Positions 1 through 8,270 of a stretch of DNA of 64,000 nt are shown piece after piece (positions within the stretch are counted from its first letter, which is position 1; the number at the start of each line of letters is the position of its first letter). The notes below the pieces were generated by a model. It was not told the origin of the DNA, did not search any database, and saw nothing but the letters and a program-made list of their open reading frames with translations. The stretch covers positions 1 to 64,000 of the forward strand of contig CAMNPM010000006.1 in NCBI GenBank assembly GCA_946548065.1, given 5' to 3'. The DNA comes from an uncultured Prevotella sp. Lineage in GTDB: Bacteria > Bacteroidota > Bacteroidia > Bacteroidales > Bacteroidaceae. The translations under genes were made by a program, and so were the position numbers.

Positions 1-46
1 AATCGAATTTGTAATACCATTTTGATGCTAAATTTGCAAATTTTCT

Positions 47-55
47 GCAAATATA
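47..55 (-). promoter_or_regulatory. -7 promoter element for a gene beyond the left edge
   Basis: A TATATTTGC match to the Bacteroidetes TAnnTTTG box reads leftward. No coding sequence lies between it and the window edge, so it would drive a gene outside the window. Match by eye only. Confidence 0.4.
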
Positions 56-126
56 CATATTAAAATAATGTATTGCAAGTTTTGATCTTATCTTTTAATT
101 ATAATTAACATGCAAAAGATGGCTTA

Positions 127-678
127 CTATAATAGGTATAAGGCTATCGCGGCACAGGCTTCTGCATCTGCCAGTGCGTGATGATGGTGTTGGAGGTCAT
201 ACCCGCAGGCGGCTGCAACGGTGTGCAGTTGATGGTTGGGGAGGGAATGGCCGAACTGTCGTCGGGCGGCTGTAAGTGTGTCGTAGAATCGATAGCCAGG
301 ATAGTCCATCTGATACACTCGGAAGACAGCTTTCAGGCAACCTTCATCGAAACGGGCATTGTGGGCTACGAAGGGAATGGCGGCTATCTGGTGCCGGATG
401 TCTTCTGTATCCTGCATATTTGGGTAGAATGCATCAACGATTCTTTCCTCCAACTGCTGCCAGACTTCTGAAAACACGGGGGCATCGTCCGTATCGCTCT
501 GCGTGATGCCATGCACCCGCTGGCAGAAGTAACTGTAGTAGTTAGGCTCTGGCTGTATGAGGCTGTAGAACGTGTCGACTATCTGCCCATTACGAACCAT
601 GACCACCCCCACGGAGCAGACACTTGACGGTTGCTGGTTGGCCGTCTCGAAGTCGATGGCGATGAAGTCTCGTATCAT
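127..678 (-). CDS. DnaQ-like 3'-5' exonuclease (DEDDh family)
   Basis: Predicted DEDDh exonuclease, related to the proofreading epsilon subunit of DNA polymerase III but a stand-alone protein of 183 residues. Motif I is the N-terminal DFET, where Asp and Glu bind metal. HNARFD in the middle is motif II. The histidine-rich HALADAEA near the C terminus supplies the His and Asp of motif III. The start at 678 is chosen because AGGA lies about 8 nt upstream and the conserved fold begins straight after it; an in-frame ATG at 705 would add nine unconserved residues. It follows the YjbR-type gene on the same strand and is probably cotranscribed with it. Its exact role (DNA or RNA trimming, repair) cannot be told from sequence. 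Confidence 0.85.
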   Translation of the reverse strand: MIRDFIAIDFETANQQPSSVCSVGVVMVRNGQIVDTFYSLIQPEPNYYSYFCQRVHGITQSDTDDAPVFSEVWQQLEERIVDAFYPNMQDTEDIRHQIAAIPFVAHNARFDEGCLKAVFRVYQMDYPGYRFYDTLTAARRQFGHSLPNHQLHTVAAACGYDLQHHHHALADAEACAAIALYLL

Positions 679-732
679 GGCTGTCCTGAAATTATGGCTG
701 TACATCTGATGTAAAACAAGTCTACATCCCGA

Positions 733-1077
733 TCAGCGCTTACTGTATTTTGCTTTTACTATTGCGTAGGAATTACGGGTCAGCTCCTGCAGCAAGTCAT
801 CGGGAGCCGTATTGGGATTGATGCCTAACCAATGTTTGGGCGACTCGTTATAGGGATTACCGATACATTCATGCTGCGCCTTCAAGTCTTCGATACGTTC
901 CGGCTGGCATTTGAGCGAAACGACAGAGAAATCGTTGCAGTCGAAGAATGAGAACATGTGCCCCATGACATAGAACACTAATACTCCTTCGCCGCTTTTG
1001 AATTTCTGGAAAGGCAGTTTCTCTTCAACGTCTGCGCCTAATGACAGGCAAAACTCACGATAGTCTTCAATGTTCAT
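733..1077 (-). CDS. MmcQ/YjbR family protein
   Basis: Protein of 114 residues with the compact YjbR fold, sometimes called a 'double wing' DNA-binding family. Visible family features are the N-terminal acidic helix, the central VSLKCQPER segment and the C-terminal motif around KHWLGI followed by a helix ending in a Ser-Tyr pair. Family members are small cytoplasmic proteins of unclear function. Its ATG overlaps the TGA of the upstream lipoprotein gene (ATGA at 1074-1077), suggesting translational coupling, and the exonuclease gene follows downstream. Confidence 0.8.
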   Translation of the reverse strand: MNIEDYREFCLSLGADVEEKLPFQKFKSGEGVLVFYVMGHMFSFFDCNDFSVVSLKCQPERIEDLKAQHECIGNPYNESPKHWLGINPNTAPDDLLQELTRNSYAIVKAKYSKR

Positions 1078-1637
1078 AGAGGTTTGATAAATTGGAATTT
1101 ATTGGTCAAGGCATCATAATAATCATCATAACATCCTTTATATTCGCCATTTACGTAATAGTAATACCTGCCATAGCCTCGAGTCTTCCATGTCGTTCCT
1201 GTCAATTTGTCAAAGAAAACCTTACTGCAATCTTTACCGATTTTCTTTCCTAGTATGGTTGGTTCGATTGCCAGTATTGGAGTATTTAGACCTGGTATGT
1301 TGAAAATATCTTCATAACTGACTGAAACTATACAAAACTTGACACCAACCTTTGCACATTCGTTTTCTATTACAGCTGGATTCACACAATGTTCAGACTG
1401 GCAAAAAGACGCATATTCATAAATGAGTACTCTATTTTTTGAATTTAAGAACTTTTGCATCTGTTCAATCGTGACTAGATAAACTTTGCCATCATTAGTA
1501 AGGCTATCAATAGGTGCTTTACAAAGAACGACTCTTTTCTTTTGGTCTTCTGTGAGGTGCTTGTATCTTGTTCCTGGAAATGTGATGACACACGAGGTCA
1601 AGGATACTATCCCCATAATTATCAGTAATTTTCTCAT
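1074..1637 (-). CDS. hypothetical lipoprotein
   Basis: Protein of 187 residues with a lipoprotein signal peptide: a short basic start, a hydrophobic stretch and LTSC as lipobox, so lipidation at about Cys16 is predicted. The mature part has several cysteines (two in CQSEHC) and a beta-rich C terminus with repeated Tyr-Gly. The segment from about residue 60 to 140 could be a thioredoxin-like fold, since a strand (VLIYEYA) is followed by a Cys-containing turn as in redox proteins, but I cannot confirm this. A promoter (TAATTTTGC, 1664-1672) lies just upstream. The gene overlaps the YjbR-type gene by 4 nt. Function unknown. Confidence 0.65.
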   Translation of the reverse strand: MRKLLIIMGIVSLTSCVITFPGTRYKHLTEDQKKRVVLCKAPIDSLTNDGKVYLVTIEQMQKFLNSKNRVLIYEYASFCQSEHCVNPAVIENECAKVGVKFCIVSVSYEDIFNIPGLNTPILAIEPTILGKKIGKDCSKVFFDKLTGTTWKTRGYGRYYYYVNGEYKGCYDDYYDALTNKFQFIKPL

Positions 1638-1663
1638 ATAAATTCCGATTTATAAATGTATCT

Positions 1664-1672
1664 GCAAAATTA
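1664..1672 (-). promoter_or_regulatory. promoter -7 box for the lipoprotein/yjbR/exonuclease unit
   Basis: TAATTTTGC on the minus strand about 27 nt ahead of the lipoprotein start at 1637. The three genes that follow are tightly spaced and share the strand. Confidence 0.45.
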
Positions 1673-1711
1673 GCAACAATTGCTGAATTATGGATAATTT
1701 TGCACCGTTTA

Positions 1712-3001
1712 TTAGGAAAATTTATGATGGAGAACGAGCGTTTGATAGGCAGTTCGGGCGATATTCCGCTGAGCCACTTCTTTGCGCATGGCCTCTGAGA
1801 GGGGGAGGTTGGGGGGATTGATACATACTGCATCAGCGAAACCGGCTTGGAGCAGGGCGTCTCTGTCGGAGATGCGGCCTGCAATCAGACAGACGGGGAT
1901 GCTACCTGCTTGGCGGAGGATGCCCATGGGCAACTTGCCCATCAGCGTCTGGCGGTCGGCAGCCCCCTCACCAGTGATGATGAGGTCGGCATCGCGGATG
2001 AGGTCCTTGAAGCGGATGGTATCCAACAGAAGATCGATGCCCGGACGACACTCGGCATCGAGGTATTGCAGGAAGGCGTAGCCCAGTCCTCCTGCAGCAC
2101 CGGCACCTGCTTCTCCAGAGCGGTCAAAACCGAAATGCCTGGCAGACAACTCTGCAAACTTTGCGGCTCTGCGGTCCAAGGCCTGTATCTCATTCGCAAT
2201 ACCTGCCTCTGCCTTCTTAGCAGGAAATTTCTGTAGTCCAAATACATAAGCTGCACCTTGTTCACCGCAAAGCGGATTCCTGACATCTGAGGCAATAGTG
2301 AACCGCACGGACTTCAGTGCAGTAATGTCGTCCCAGCAGCCTTTGACTGCCGTACTATTGTCAAGCTTTGCAAATATATCGACGATTGCCCGCAACATCC
2401 CCATGCCGGCATCGCTGGTGGCACTGCCTCCCAACCCTACAATGACATGCTTGGCACCTCTCCTGACGGCGTCCGCCACCAACTGCCCTACCCCGTAGCT
2501 CGTCGCCACCATCGGATTGCGCTCTTCCTCAGCCAGCAGTGTCAGTCCGCAAGCCTGCGCTATCTCGATGACCGCTGTATCGTTGTGCAACAGGTAAGCC
2601 GCTTTGACGGGTCGCATCAGCGGATCGTGTACAGTCAAGGCTATGATTTCTCCTCCGATAGCGGCACGGAAGGCCTCCAAGAATCCCTCACCGCCGTCGC
2701 TCACCTGCACCTCCACGACCTCAGCCTCGGGCCACACATTGCGTATGCCCTCCGCTGCTGCCCGGTTAGCCTCCTGTGACGACAGACACCCCTTCAGCGA
2801 ATCGATGGCTACAATGATTTTTGGCATAGCGTATTGGCCACTGATTGTATTTTGATGGTCGCTGCCGTAGTAGGCACTCAACTCGCGGATGGCCTCCCCA
2901 GCTGCCACATACTCGTCGAGGGCTGCCGACAGATGCATCACCGCTACCGAGGCTTGGTCCAATCGTGTTTCCATCGTTTTAATTCGTTCTGTCTGTGTCA
3001 T
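1712..3001 (-). CDS. glycerate kinase with an N-terminal DUF4298 remnant
   Basis: Residues 59-429 form a complete glycerate kinase of the GarK/GlxK family (phosphorylates glycerate with ATP). It begins MPKIIVAIDSLKG, has a glycine-rich GLGGSATSDAGMGML loop and GEGAADRQT near the C-terminal third. Residues 1-58 do not belong to that family. They match the first half of DUF4298 (MTQTERIKTME, then a heptad-like helix ending in AYYGS) and stop there, so a DUF4298 gene seems to have lost its 3' half and fused in frame to the kinase. The start at 3001 is chosen because a promoter box (TATCTTTGC near 3018-3027) sits just upstream. The kinase could alternatively be initiated at its own ATG at 2827. 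Confidence 0.85.
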   Translation of the reverse strand: MTQTERIKTMETRLDQASVAVMHLSAALDEYVAAGEAIRELSAYYGSDHQNTISGQYAMPKIIVAIDSLKGCLSSQEANRAAAEGIRNVWPEAEVVEVQVSDGGEGFLEAFRAAIGGEIIALTVHDPLMRPVKAAYLLHNDTAVIEIAQACGLTLLAEEERNPMVATSYGVGQLVADAVRRGAKHVIVGLGGSATSDAGMGMLRAIVDIFAKLDNSTAVKGCWDDITALKSVRFTIASDVRNPLCGEQGAAYVFGLQKFPAKKAEAGIANEIQALDRRAAKFAELSARHFGFDRSGEAGAGAAGGLGYAFLQYLDAECRPGIDLLLDTIRFKDLIRDADLIITGEGAADRQTLMGKLPMGILRQAGSIPVCLIAGRISDRDALLQAGFADAVCINPPNLPLSEAMRKEVAQRNIARTAYQTLVLHHKFS

Positions 3002-3103
3002 ATCGTGGTCATTTTTGTGCAAAGATACGAAAAAACGGGGGTAGCACAAAAGATTTCTGTCACTTTTCCCGATTGTTGTACGTTTCATAACGAAAAAAAA
3101 TCG

Positions 3104-3112
3104 TAACTTTGC
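3104..3112 (+). promoter_or_regulatory. promoter -7 box for the helicase gene
   Basis: TAACTTTGC, 38 nt before the helicase ATG. Confidence 0.5.
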
Positions 3113-3150
3113 GGTCATAAAAGCTCAATACGGAATAGGCATCAACGGAC

Positions 3151-5061
3151 ATGGAACAAAATAAGGATTTACAGGTGGCATGGGACTTCGTGGAAAACAC
3201 GGGGCGCAGCATCTTCCTGACCGGTAAGGCCGGCACGGGAAAGACGACATTTCTGAAGGCAGTGGTGGAACACTCGCGCAAGCGGCCCATCGTGGTGGCA
3301 CCAACGGGTGTGGCGGCGATTAATGCGGGCGGCGTGACCATCCACTCGTTCTTCCAGTTGCCGTTCTCGCCCTACGTGCCGGGGGCGAAGGTGGAAAGTA
3401 AGTTCGACTTCGGGCGCGAGAAACGGAAGATCATCGCCTCCATCGACCTGCTGATTATCGACGAGATTTCGATGGTGCGTGCCGACTTGCTCGATGCCAT
3501 CGACAGCGTACTGCGCCGTTTCCGCGACCGCTACCAGCCCTTTGGCGGTGTGCAACTGCTGATGATTGGCGATCTGGCACAACTGACGCCCGTAGTAACG
3601 CCCGAGGACGAGCAGGTGCTGAAACCGTACTACGACACACCGTATTTCTTTGGTTCCAAGGCCCTGCAACAGATTGACTACGTCACCATCCAACTGGAGC
3701 ACGTCTATCGCCAACAGGACACCAAGTTCATCGAGATATTGAACCAGGTGCGTGGCGGCCATCCATCACAGGAAGCCTTAGACGCCCTAAACACCCGTGC
3801 GACGGCCCTTCCCCCCTCCTTTGGAAGGGACGGGGGAGGTGCCATTCGCCTCACCACACACAACAACCTTGCCAACTACTACAACGAGTCTGAACTGCAG
3901 AAGTTGCCCGGTCACACGTTCCAGTATCGGGCGGAGGTGAAGGGTACGTTCCCAGACTACTCTTACCCCACGGCAGAGACGCTGGTGCTAAAGCAGGGCG
4001 CACAGGTGATGTTCGTCAAGAACGACCCGTCAGGCGAGCACCGCTACTACAACGGGCGCATCGGACACGTACAGGAGATTAGCCAGAGTCGGGTGACCGT
4101 CTATTGCGAGGGCGATAGCGATGCCATCGAGGTGGAGCCGCTGGAATGGGAGAACACCCGCTACACGCTGAACGAGAAGACACGCGAGATAGAGGCAGAG
4201 GTGCAGGGTACCTTCAAGCAACTGCCGCTGCGACTGGCATGGGCCATCACTATCCATAAGAGTCAGGGACTGACCTTCGACCGTGCTATCATAGATGCCA
4301 ACCAGTCGTTTGCCCCCGGTCAGGTGTATGTGGCACTGAGCCGCTGTCGCACACTGGAGGGTTTAGTGCTGGCATCCCCCTTGCAGGCCCATGCCATCAT
4401 CAACGACGAGCGCGTGGATTCCTACATCGCCCAACAGGAATCGGAGGCACAGCGCAGCATCGGGCAGTTGCCGCAACTGAAGCAGGAGTACGAGCGCTAC
4501 CTGCTGCTACAACTTTTCGATTTCCGGCCGCTGCTCTACCAGCAGGAGACGATGGCGCGCCTCTTTGCCGAGTTTTTCTACCATAGTCACGCCTCGCTCA
4601 AGCAACTCCAAGACCAGGCCTTGCTGGACATCCGCCAGAAGGTTATCGACGTGGCCGCCAAGTGGCAACAGAAGATTCAGACGATGACCATCGAGCAGTT
4701 GCACGACAGCGACTTCCTGGACCGCGTGAAGCGCAGTGCCGACTACTTTGCCGACACGCTGAACGCCATTCTCGCCAAACCCCTGGAACTCACCTCCAAG
4801 GTGGAGACCAACAACAAGCAGGCCGCCCGTCGCCTGGGCAATGCCTTGCCCGATGAACGGCAGACCTGGCTCTCGCGCCGCTACCTGCTGACAAAGATGG
4901 CAGAAAAAGGGTTTACCGTCACCAACTACCTGAAGGAGAAGCAGATGTCGATGCTGGATGCTTTGGAAGAAAGTGACGTAAAGCCCAAGCGTCAGCGGGA
5001 GCGAAAACCCAAGGCACCCAAGGCGGTTAAGCCCGCTTTGGGTAAAAGCCCAATAAAGTGA
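3151..5061 (+). CDS. PIF1/RecD-like superfamily 1 helicase
   Basis: A 636-residue ATP-dependent helicase. Walker A is GKAGTGKTT near residue 25, motif Ia follows as VVAPTGVAA, and Walker B reads LLIIDEISM around residue 103. The UvrD_C_2-type motif WAITIHKSQGLTF and the final VYVALSRC lie near residue 375-405. After about residue 430 comes a helical region and a very basic Lys/Pro tail. The architecture fits the Bacteroidetes PIF1-like helicases thought to act in replication or repair. A proline/glycine-rich stretch (ALPPSFGRDGGG) is encoded by a C-rich inverted repeat at about 3808-3840 and may be a small repeat-derived loop. A promoter box TAACTTTGC lies at 3104-3112. Confidence 0.88.
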   Translation: MEQNKDLQVAWDFVENTGRSIFLTGKAGTGKTTFLKAVVEHSRKRPIVVAPTGVAAINAGGVTIHSFFQLPFSPYVPGAKVESKFDFGREKRKIIASIDLLIIDEISMVRADLLDAIDSVLRRFRDRYQPFGGVQLLMIGDLAQLTPVVTPEDEQVLKPYYDTPYFFGSKALQQIDYVTIQLEHVYRQQDTKFIEILNQVRGGHPSQEALDALNTRATALPPSFGRDGGGAIRLTTHNNLANYYNESELQKLPGHTFQYRAEVKGTFPDYSYPTAETLVLKQGAQVMFVKNDPSGEHRYYNGRIGHVQEISQSRVTVYCEGDSDAIEVEPLEWENTRYTLNEKTREIEAEVQGTFKQLPLRLAWAITIHKSQGLTFDRAIIDANQSFAPGQVYVALSRCRTLEGLVLASPLQAHAIINDERVDSYIAQQESEAQRSIGQLPQLKQEYERYLLLQLFDFRPLLYQQETMARLFAEFFYHSHASLKQLQDQALLDIRQKVIDVAAKWQQKIQTMTIEQLHDSDFLDRVKRSADYFADTLNAILAKPLELTSKVETNNKQAARRLGNALPDERQTWLSRRYLLTKMAEKGFTVTNYLKEKQMSMLDALEESDVKPKRQRERKPKAPKAVKPALGKSPIK

Positions 5062-5114
5062 CATCAATATCGTTCAAAATCGCCTACAATGTTTGCCATA
5101 TTCAGATATAATTA

Positions 5115-5123
5115 GTACCTTTG
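5115..5123 (+). promoter_or_regulatory. promoter -7 box for the methyltransferase gene, nearly leaderless
   Basis: TACCTTTGC ends 8 nt before the ATG at 5132. It decides the start, because the earlier in-frame ATG at 5093 lies upstream of the predicted transcription start. Confidence 0.5.
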
Positions 5124-5131
5124 CAGCGTTT

Positions 5132-6442
5132 ATGGCAACACTACCTCTTGCATTTACAGAACAGATGCTCCGGCTGATAGGCGAGGAACGCTTCGAACGC
5201 TACCTGCAGGCGTTTGAGGAGGATACTCCTGTGAGCATCAGGCTAAATCCGGCAAAAGCGGAGTCCCTGATGCCCGTGGAGGGCGAGGAGGTGGGCTGGT
5301 GCCAGAGGGGCTACTACCTGAGGCAGCGTCCTAACTTCACAATGGACCCGTTGTTGCATGCAGGTTGCTATTATGTACAGGAGGCCGGCTCCATGTTTCT
5401 CGACGAAGTGCTGCGCCAAATGCTGCCATCAGACATCATCCATCAGACATCAGCCATCAGACATCATCCATCAGACATCATCCATCAGACATCATCCATC
5501 AGACATCGTCCATCAGACATCAGTCCTCTTACAGCCCTTGACCTTTGTGCGGCCCCGGGTGGCAAGTCGACACTGCTGCGGGCTGCTCTGCCCGACGACT
5601 GTGTGCTCTACAGCAATGAACCCATGCGCCAGCGCGCTAGCATACTGGCGGAGAATGTGGAGAAGTGGGGCGGAAGAAACCATATCGTCACCAACTGCTA
5701 TGCCAAGGACTACAGGAAGGCCGGGCTGCGTTTCGACCTGGTAGTGGCCGATGTGCCTTGCTCGGGCGAAGGGATGTTCCGCAAGGATGCCGCCACCATC
5801 GGTGAGTGGAGCCCGCAGCAGGTGGAGAAGTGCTGGCAGCTGCAACGCGACATCATCAACGACATCTGGCCCTGTCTCAATCCGGGCGGACTGATGATAT
5901 ACAGTACATGCACGTTTAACACCAAAGAGAACGAGGAGAACATCCGCTGGATCTTGGAGACGCAGGATGCCGAGGTGCTGCCCGTCAAGGTCAGGGAGGA
6001 GTGGAACATCACGGGTTCGCTGCTTGCGGGTTTCGACAAGCCCGTCTACCGTTTCATTCCCGGCATCTCGCGCAGCGAGGGACTGTTCGTGTGTGTGATG
6101 AGAAAGGCTGGAAGCCTGGAAAATATTCCCACCCTGGGAACAAAACATTCCCACGCTGGGAACAAAACATTCCCACGCTGGGAATCCGGAGCGGATAGTC
6201 TGCCTGCCGTAGGGCGCGCTGAGCTGACCTACCAGCAGGCCATAGCCTACCTGCGCGGCGAGGCACTGACACTGCCCGCAGACACCCCCCGAGGCATCGT
6301 GGACGTAACGTTCATGGGACACATCCTGGGGCAGGCAAAGAACATCGGTTCGCGCGCCAACAACCTATATCCCAAACCCTGGCGCATCAAGACAACCCAC
6401 GTTCCCGACACCTATACCCCCATTCTCACTGACAAGTCATAA
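5132..6442 (+). CDS. RsmF-type rRNA (cytosine-C5) methyltransferase
   Basis: NOL1/NOP2/Sun-family SAM-dependent methyltransferase that makes 5-methylcytosine in rRNA. SAM motif I is DLCAAPGGKST. The two catalytic cysteines are in DVPCSGEGMFRKD and YSTCTF. A C-terminal RsmF-like domain follows. Two stretches look foreign. Residues ~98-130 are a 14-residue repeat (PSDIIHQTS...) encoded by seven copies of a 14-bp unit (5424-5522), between the N-terminal and catalytic domains. Residues ~330-352 come from a 22-bp palindromic repeat (6126-6184), between the catalytic and C-terminal domains. Both keep the frame. All catalytic motifs are present, so the protein is probably active. It is followed after 12 nt by thyA. 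Confidence 0.9.
   Translation: MATLPLAFTEQMLRLIGEERFERYLQAFEEDTPVSIRLNPAKAESLMPVEGEEVGWCQRGYYLRQRPNFTMDPLLHAGCYYVQEAGSMFLDEVLRQMLPSDIIHQTSAIRHHPSDIIHQTSSIRHRPSDISPLTALDLCAAPGGKSTLLRAALPDDCVLYSNEPMRQRASILAENVEKWGGRNHIVTNCYAKDYRKAGLRFDLVVADVPCSGEGMFRKDAATIGEWSPQQVEKCWQLQRDIINDIWPCLNPGGLMIYSTCTFNTKENEENIRWILETQDAEVLPVKVREEWNITGSLLAGFDKPVYRFIPGISRSEGLFVCVMRKAGSLENIPTLGTKHSHAGNKTFPRWESGADSLPAVGRAELTYQQAIAYLRGEALTLPADTPRGIVDVTFMGHILGQAKNIGSRANNLYPKPWRIKTTHVPDTYTPILTDKS
5424..5522 (+). repeat. seven tandem 14-bp repeats inside the methyltransferase gene
   Basis: The unit is CATCAGACAT plus four variable bases (CATC, CAGC, CGTC or CAGT). Fourteen is not a multiple of three, so the repeat reads through all frames and returns every 42 nt, giving a 14-residue protein period. 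All three forward frames are stop-free across it. Confidence 0.9.
6126..6184 (+). repeat. 22-bp palindromic repeat inside the methyltransferase gene
   Basis: TTCCCAnnnTGGGAA occurs at 6126, 6148 and 6170, an exact 22-bp period. Each core is a 6-bp inverted repeat around three bases. Related 22-bp units occur in the intergenic region at 40195-40260. Confidence 0.85.
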
Positions 6443-6454
6443 AGTTCAACGACT

Positions 6455-7270
6455 ATGAAGCAATACTTAGACATACTAAACCGCATCCTGACGGAAGGCA
6501 CCCAGAAGGGCGACCGCACCGGTACGGGTACCATCAGCATCTTCGGTACACAGTCGCGCTACAGACTGAGCGACGGATTTCCCCTGCTGACCACCAAAAA
6601 GCTCTATCTAAAGGGCATCATCTACGAACTGCTGTGGTTTCTCAAGGGCAGCACCAACATCAAGTACCTGCAGGAGAACAACGTACACATCTGGGACGAG
6701 TGGGCCAACGAGCAGGGCGAACTGGGGCCCGTCTATGGCCACCAGTGGCGTTCGTGGCCCGACTACGAAGGAGGGGTGATAGACCAGATACAATATGTAG
6801 TTGACCAGCTGAAGCACAACCCCAACTCTCGTCGCATGATCGTGTCGGCATGGAATGTTGCCGAGGTCAACAAGATGGCACTGCCCCCTTGTCATACCAT
6901 CTTCCAGTTCTACGTCGACTATCCCGACGGACAGGACCAGCAGGGACGGCTCTCGCTGCAACTCTACCAGCGGAGTGCCGACACATTCCTCGGAGTGCCG
7001 TTCAACATAGCCAGCTATGCCCTGCTACTGATGATGATGGCGCAGGTGACGGGATTCCGCCCAGGCGACTTCATACACACCACAGGTGACACCCATCTCT
7101 ACCTGAACCATCTGGAGCAGGCCCGCCTGCAGCTGACCCGCGAACCGCGCCCACTGCCCACGATGAAGCTGAACCCGGACGTGAAAGACATATTCGGCTT
7201 CCACTATGAGGACTTTCAGCTGGAGGGCTATGACCCTTGGCCACACATCAAAGCGGAAGTAAGCGTTTAG
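6455..7270 (+). CDS. thyA: thymidylate synthase
   Basis: Makes dTMP from dUMP with methylene-tetrahydrofolate. The 271 residues fit the ThyA family (about 264). Conserved parts are GDRTGTGT with the phosphate-binding Arg near the N terminus, GPVYGHQWR, the catalytic cysteine in [12 protein letters not shown], and the DTHLYLNH substrate loop near the end. It sits between the rRNA methyltransferase gene and folA on one strand, the usual pairing with dihydrofolate reductase, which regenerates the folate it oxidises. Confidence 0.97.
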   Translation: MKQYLDILNRILTEGTQKGDRTGTGTISIFGTQSRYRLSDGFPLLTTKKLYLKGIIYELLWFLKGSTNIKYLQENNVHIWDEWANEQGELGPVYGHQWRSWPDYEGGVIDQIQYVVDQLKHNPNSRRMIVSAWNVAEVNKMALPPCHTIFQFYVDYPDGQDQQGRLSLQLYQRSADTFLGVPFNIASYALLLMMMAQVTGFRPGDFIHTTGDTHLYLNHLEQARLQLTREPRPLPTMKLNPDVKDIFGFHYEDFQLEGYDPWPHIKAEVSV

Positions 7271-7280
7271 GGAGGTGACA

Positions 7281-7311
7281 GTTGAGAGTTGAGAATTGAG
7301 AGTTGAGAGTT
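7281..7311 (+). repeat. GAGAGTTGAGAATTGAG-type microrepeat before folA
   Basis: Three near-copies of a GTTGAGA/GAATTGAGA unit fill the thyA-folA gap directly ahead of the folA ATG. The same word recurs at 10241-10269 between the gamma-carbonic anhydrase and waaA genes, so it is a dispersed short repeat of this genome. Confidence 0.7.
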
Positions 7312-7788
7312 ATGATTAGTATTATTGCTGCGGTGGCCAAGAATAGGGCTATCGGATTTGAGAACAAGCTCATTTATTGGTTGCCCAACGACCTGAAGCG
7401 CTTTAAGCAGCTGACTACGGGGCATACCATCATCATGGGGCGCAACACCTATCTGTCACTGCCCAAGGGTGCGTTGCCCAACCGCAGGAACGTGGTGCTG
7501 AGCAAGACCATCGGTGAACTGCCGGGATGCGAGGTCTACCCCACCCTCGAAGCTGCCTTGAAGAGCTGTCAGGCGAATGAGGACATCTACATCATTGGTG
7601 GGGCCAGCGTCTACCAGCAGGCTCTGGAATATGCCGACCGCCTCTGTCTGACGGAGATTGACGACACTCCTACAGATGCCGACACCTTCTTCCCCGACTA
7701 CAGCAAGTGGCGGGAAGAACGGCGCGAAGAACACCCGAAGGACGAGCGCCACGCCTTTAATTATGCTTTTGTGGACTACGTGAGGTAG
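7312..7788 (+). CDS. folA: dihydrofolate reductase
   Basis: Reduces dihydrofolate to tetrahydrofolate with NADPH. The 158 residues carry the DHFR pattern: ISIIAAVAKNRAIG at the N terminus, then LPNDLKRFK with the acidic residue that protonates substrate, GRNTYLS, and IIGGASVYQQAL (NADPH loop) in the last third. ATG 7312 is chosen; a TTG at 7303 would add three residues from the repeat. The last 32 nt overlap the 3' end of the convergent exbD gene, and the final coding stretch is tandemly duplicated just past the stop. Confidence 0.95.
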   Translation: MISIIAAVAKNRAIGFENKLIYWLPNDLKRFKQLTTGHTIIMGRNTYLSLPKGALPNRRNVVLSKTIGELPGCEVYPTLEAALKSCQANEDIYIIGGASVYQQALEYADRLCLTEIDDTPTDADTFFPDYSKWREERREEHPKDERHAFNYAFVDYVR

Positions 7789-8260
7789 CTGAATGCTGCT
7801 GTAGACTACGTGAAGTAGCGGAATAGTTGATGCGCAAGGCACCCACCTTGCGTAACTCCTGCTTCACATCGTTGATGATACCCATCTCGGTAGTGCGGTC
7901 GGCACGTATCGACACCACCATCTGCTGCCGTTCAGCCTCAGGCATCTGAGCCCGTTCCTCGCTGATGGCCTGCCCCAGCTCTTCGAGGGTGACGATGCGG
8001 TCGTTGAGCTGCAGGCGCATCTCACGACTGGTCACCCTGCCCTGCTCGTCGACGGGCTGGCCAATAAACAGATACACCATACCGGCCTTGCGGGATTTCT
8101 CCAGTTCAGTGCCTTGCGGTATCTCGTAATGCACCATAGGACGAACCTGTCGCATGTGAGTGACAATCATAAAGAAGAACAAGACAGTGAATATCAGGTC
8201 AGGCATAGCCGCCATATTCAGTCCCGGCACCTCGTGATGTTGCTTGCGAAATCTACCCAT
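7757..8260 (-). CDS. ExbD/TolR-type biopolymer transport protein (distal copy)
   Basis: 167-residue inner-membrane protein with one N-terminal transmembrane segment (about residues 20-38). It carries the family aspartate at the membrane entrance (AAMPDLIFTVLFFFMIV), used for proton conduction with ExbB. The periplasmic part ends in the typical IINDVKQELRKVG helix. The last ~22 residues repeat SATSRS twice; they come from a tandem duplication of the 3' end of convergent folA and are not a family feature. Last gene of the exb cluster, 10 nt after the first exbD. Confidence 0.88.
   Translation of the reverse strand: MGRFRKQHHEVPGLNMAAMPDLIFTVLFFFMIVTHMRQVRPMVHYEIPQGTELEKSRKAGMVYLFIGQPVDEQGRVTSREMRLQLNDRIVTLEELGQAISEERAQMPEAERQQMVVSIRADRTTEMGIINDVKQELRKVGALRINYSATSRSLQQHSATSRSPQKHN
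7762..7826. repeat. imperfect tandem duplication at the folA/exbD 3' junction
   Basis: GTGGACTACGTGAGGTAGCTGAA is followed after a few bases by TAGACTACGTGAAGTAGCGGAA. The first copy includes the folA stop. On the other strand both copies are read as the C terminus of ExbD, creating two SATSRS motifs. Confidence 0.75.
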
Positions 8261-8270
8261 TGCTCAATTC

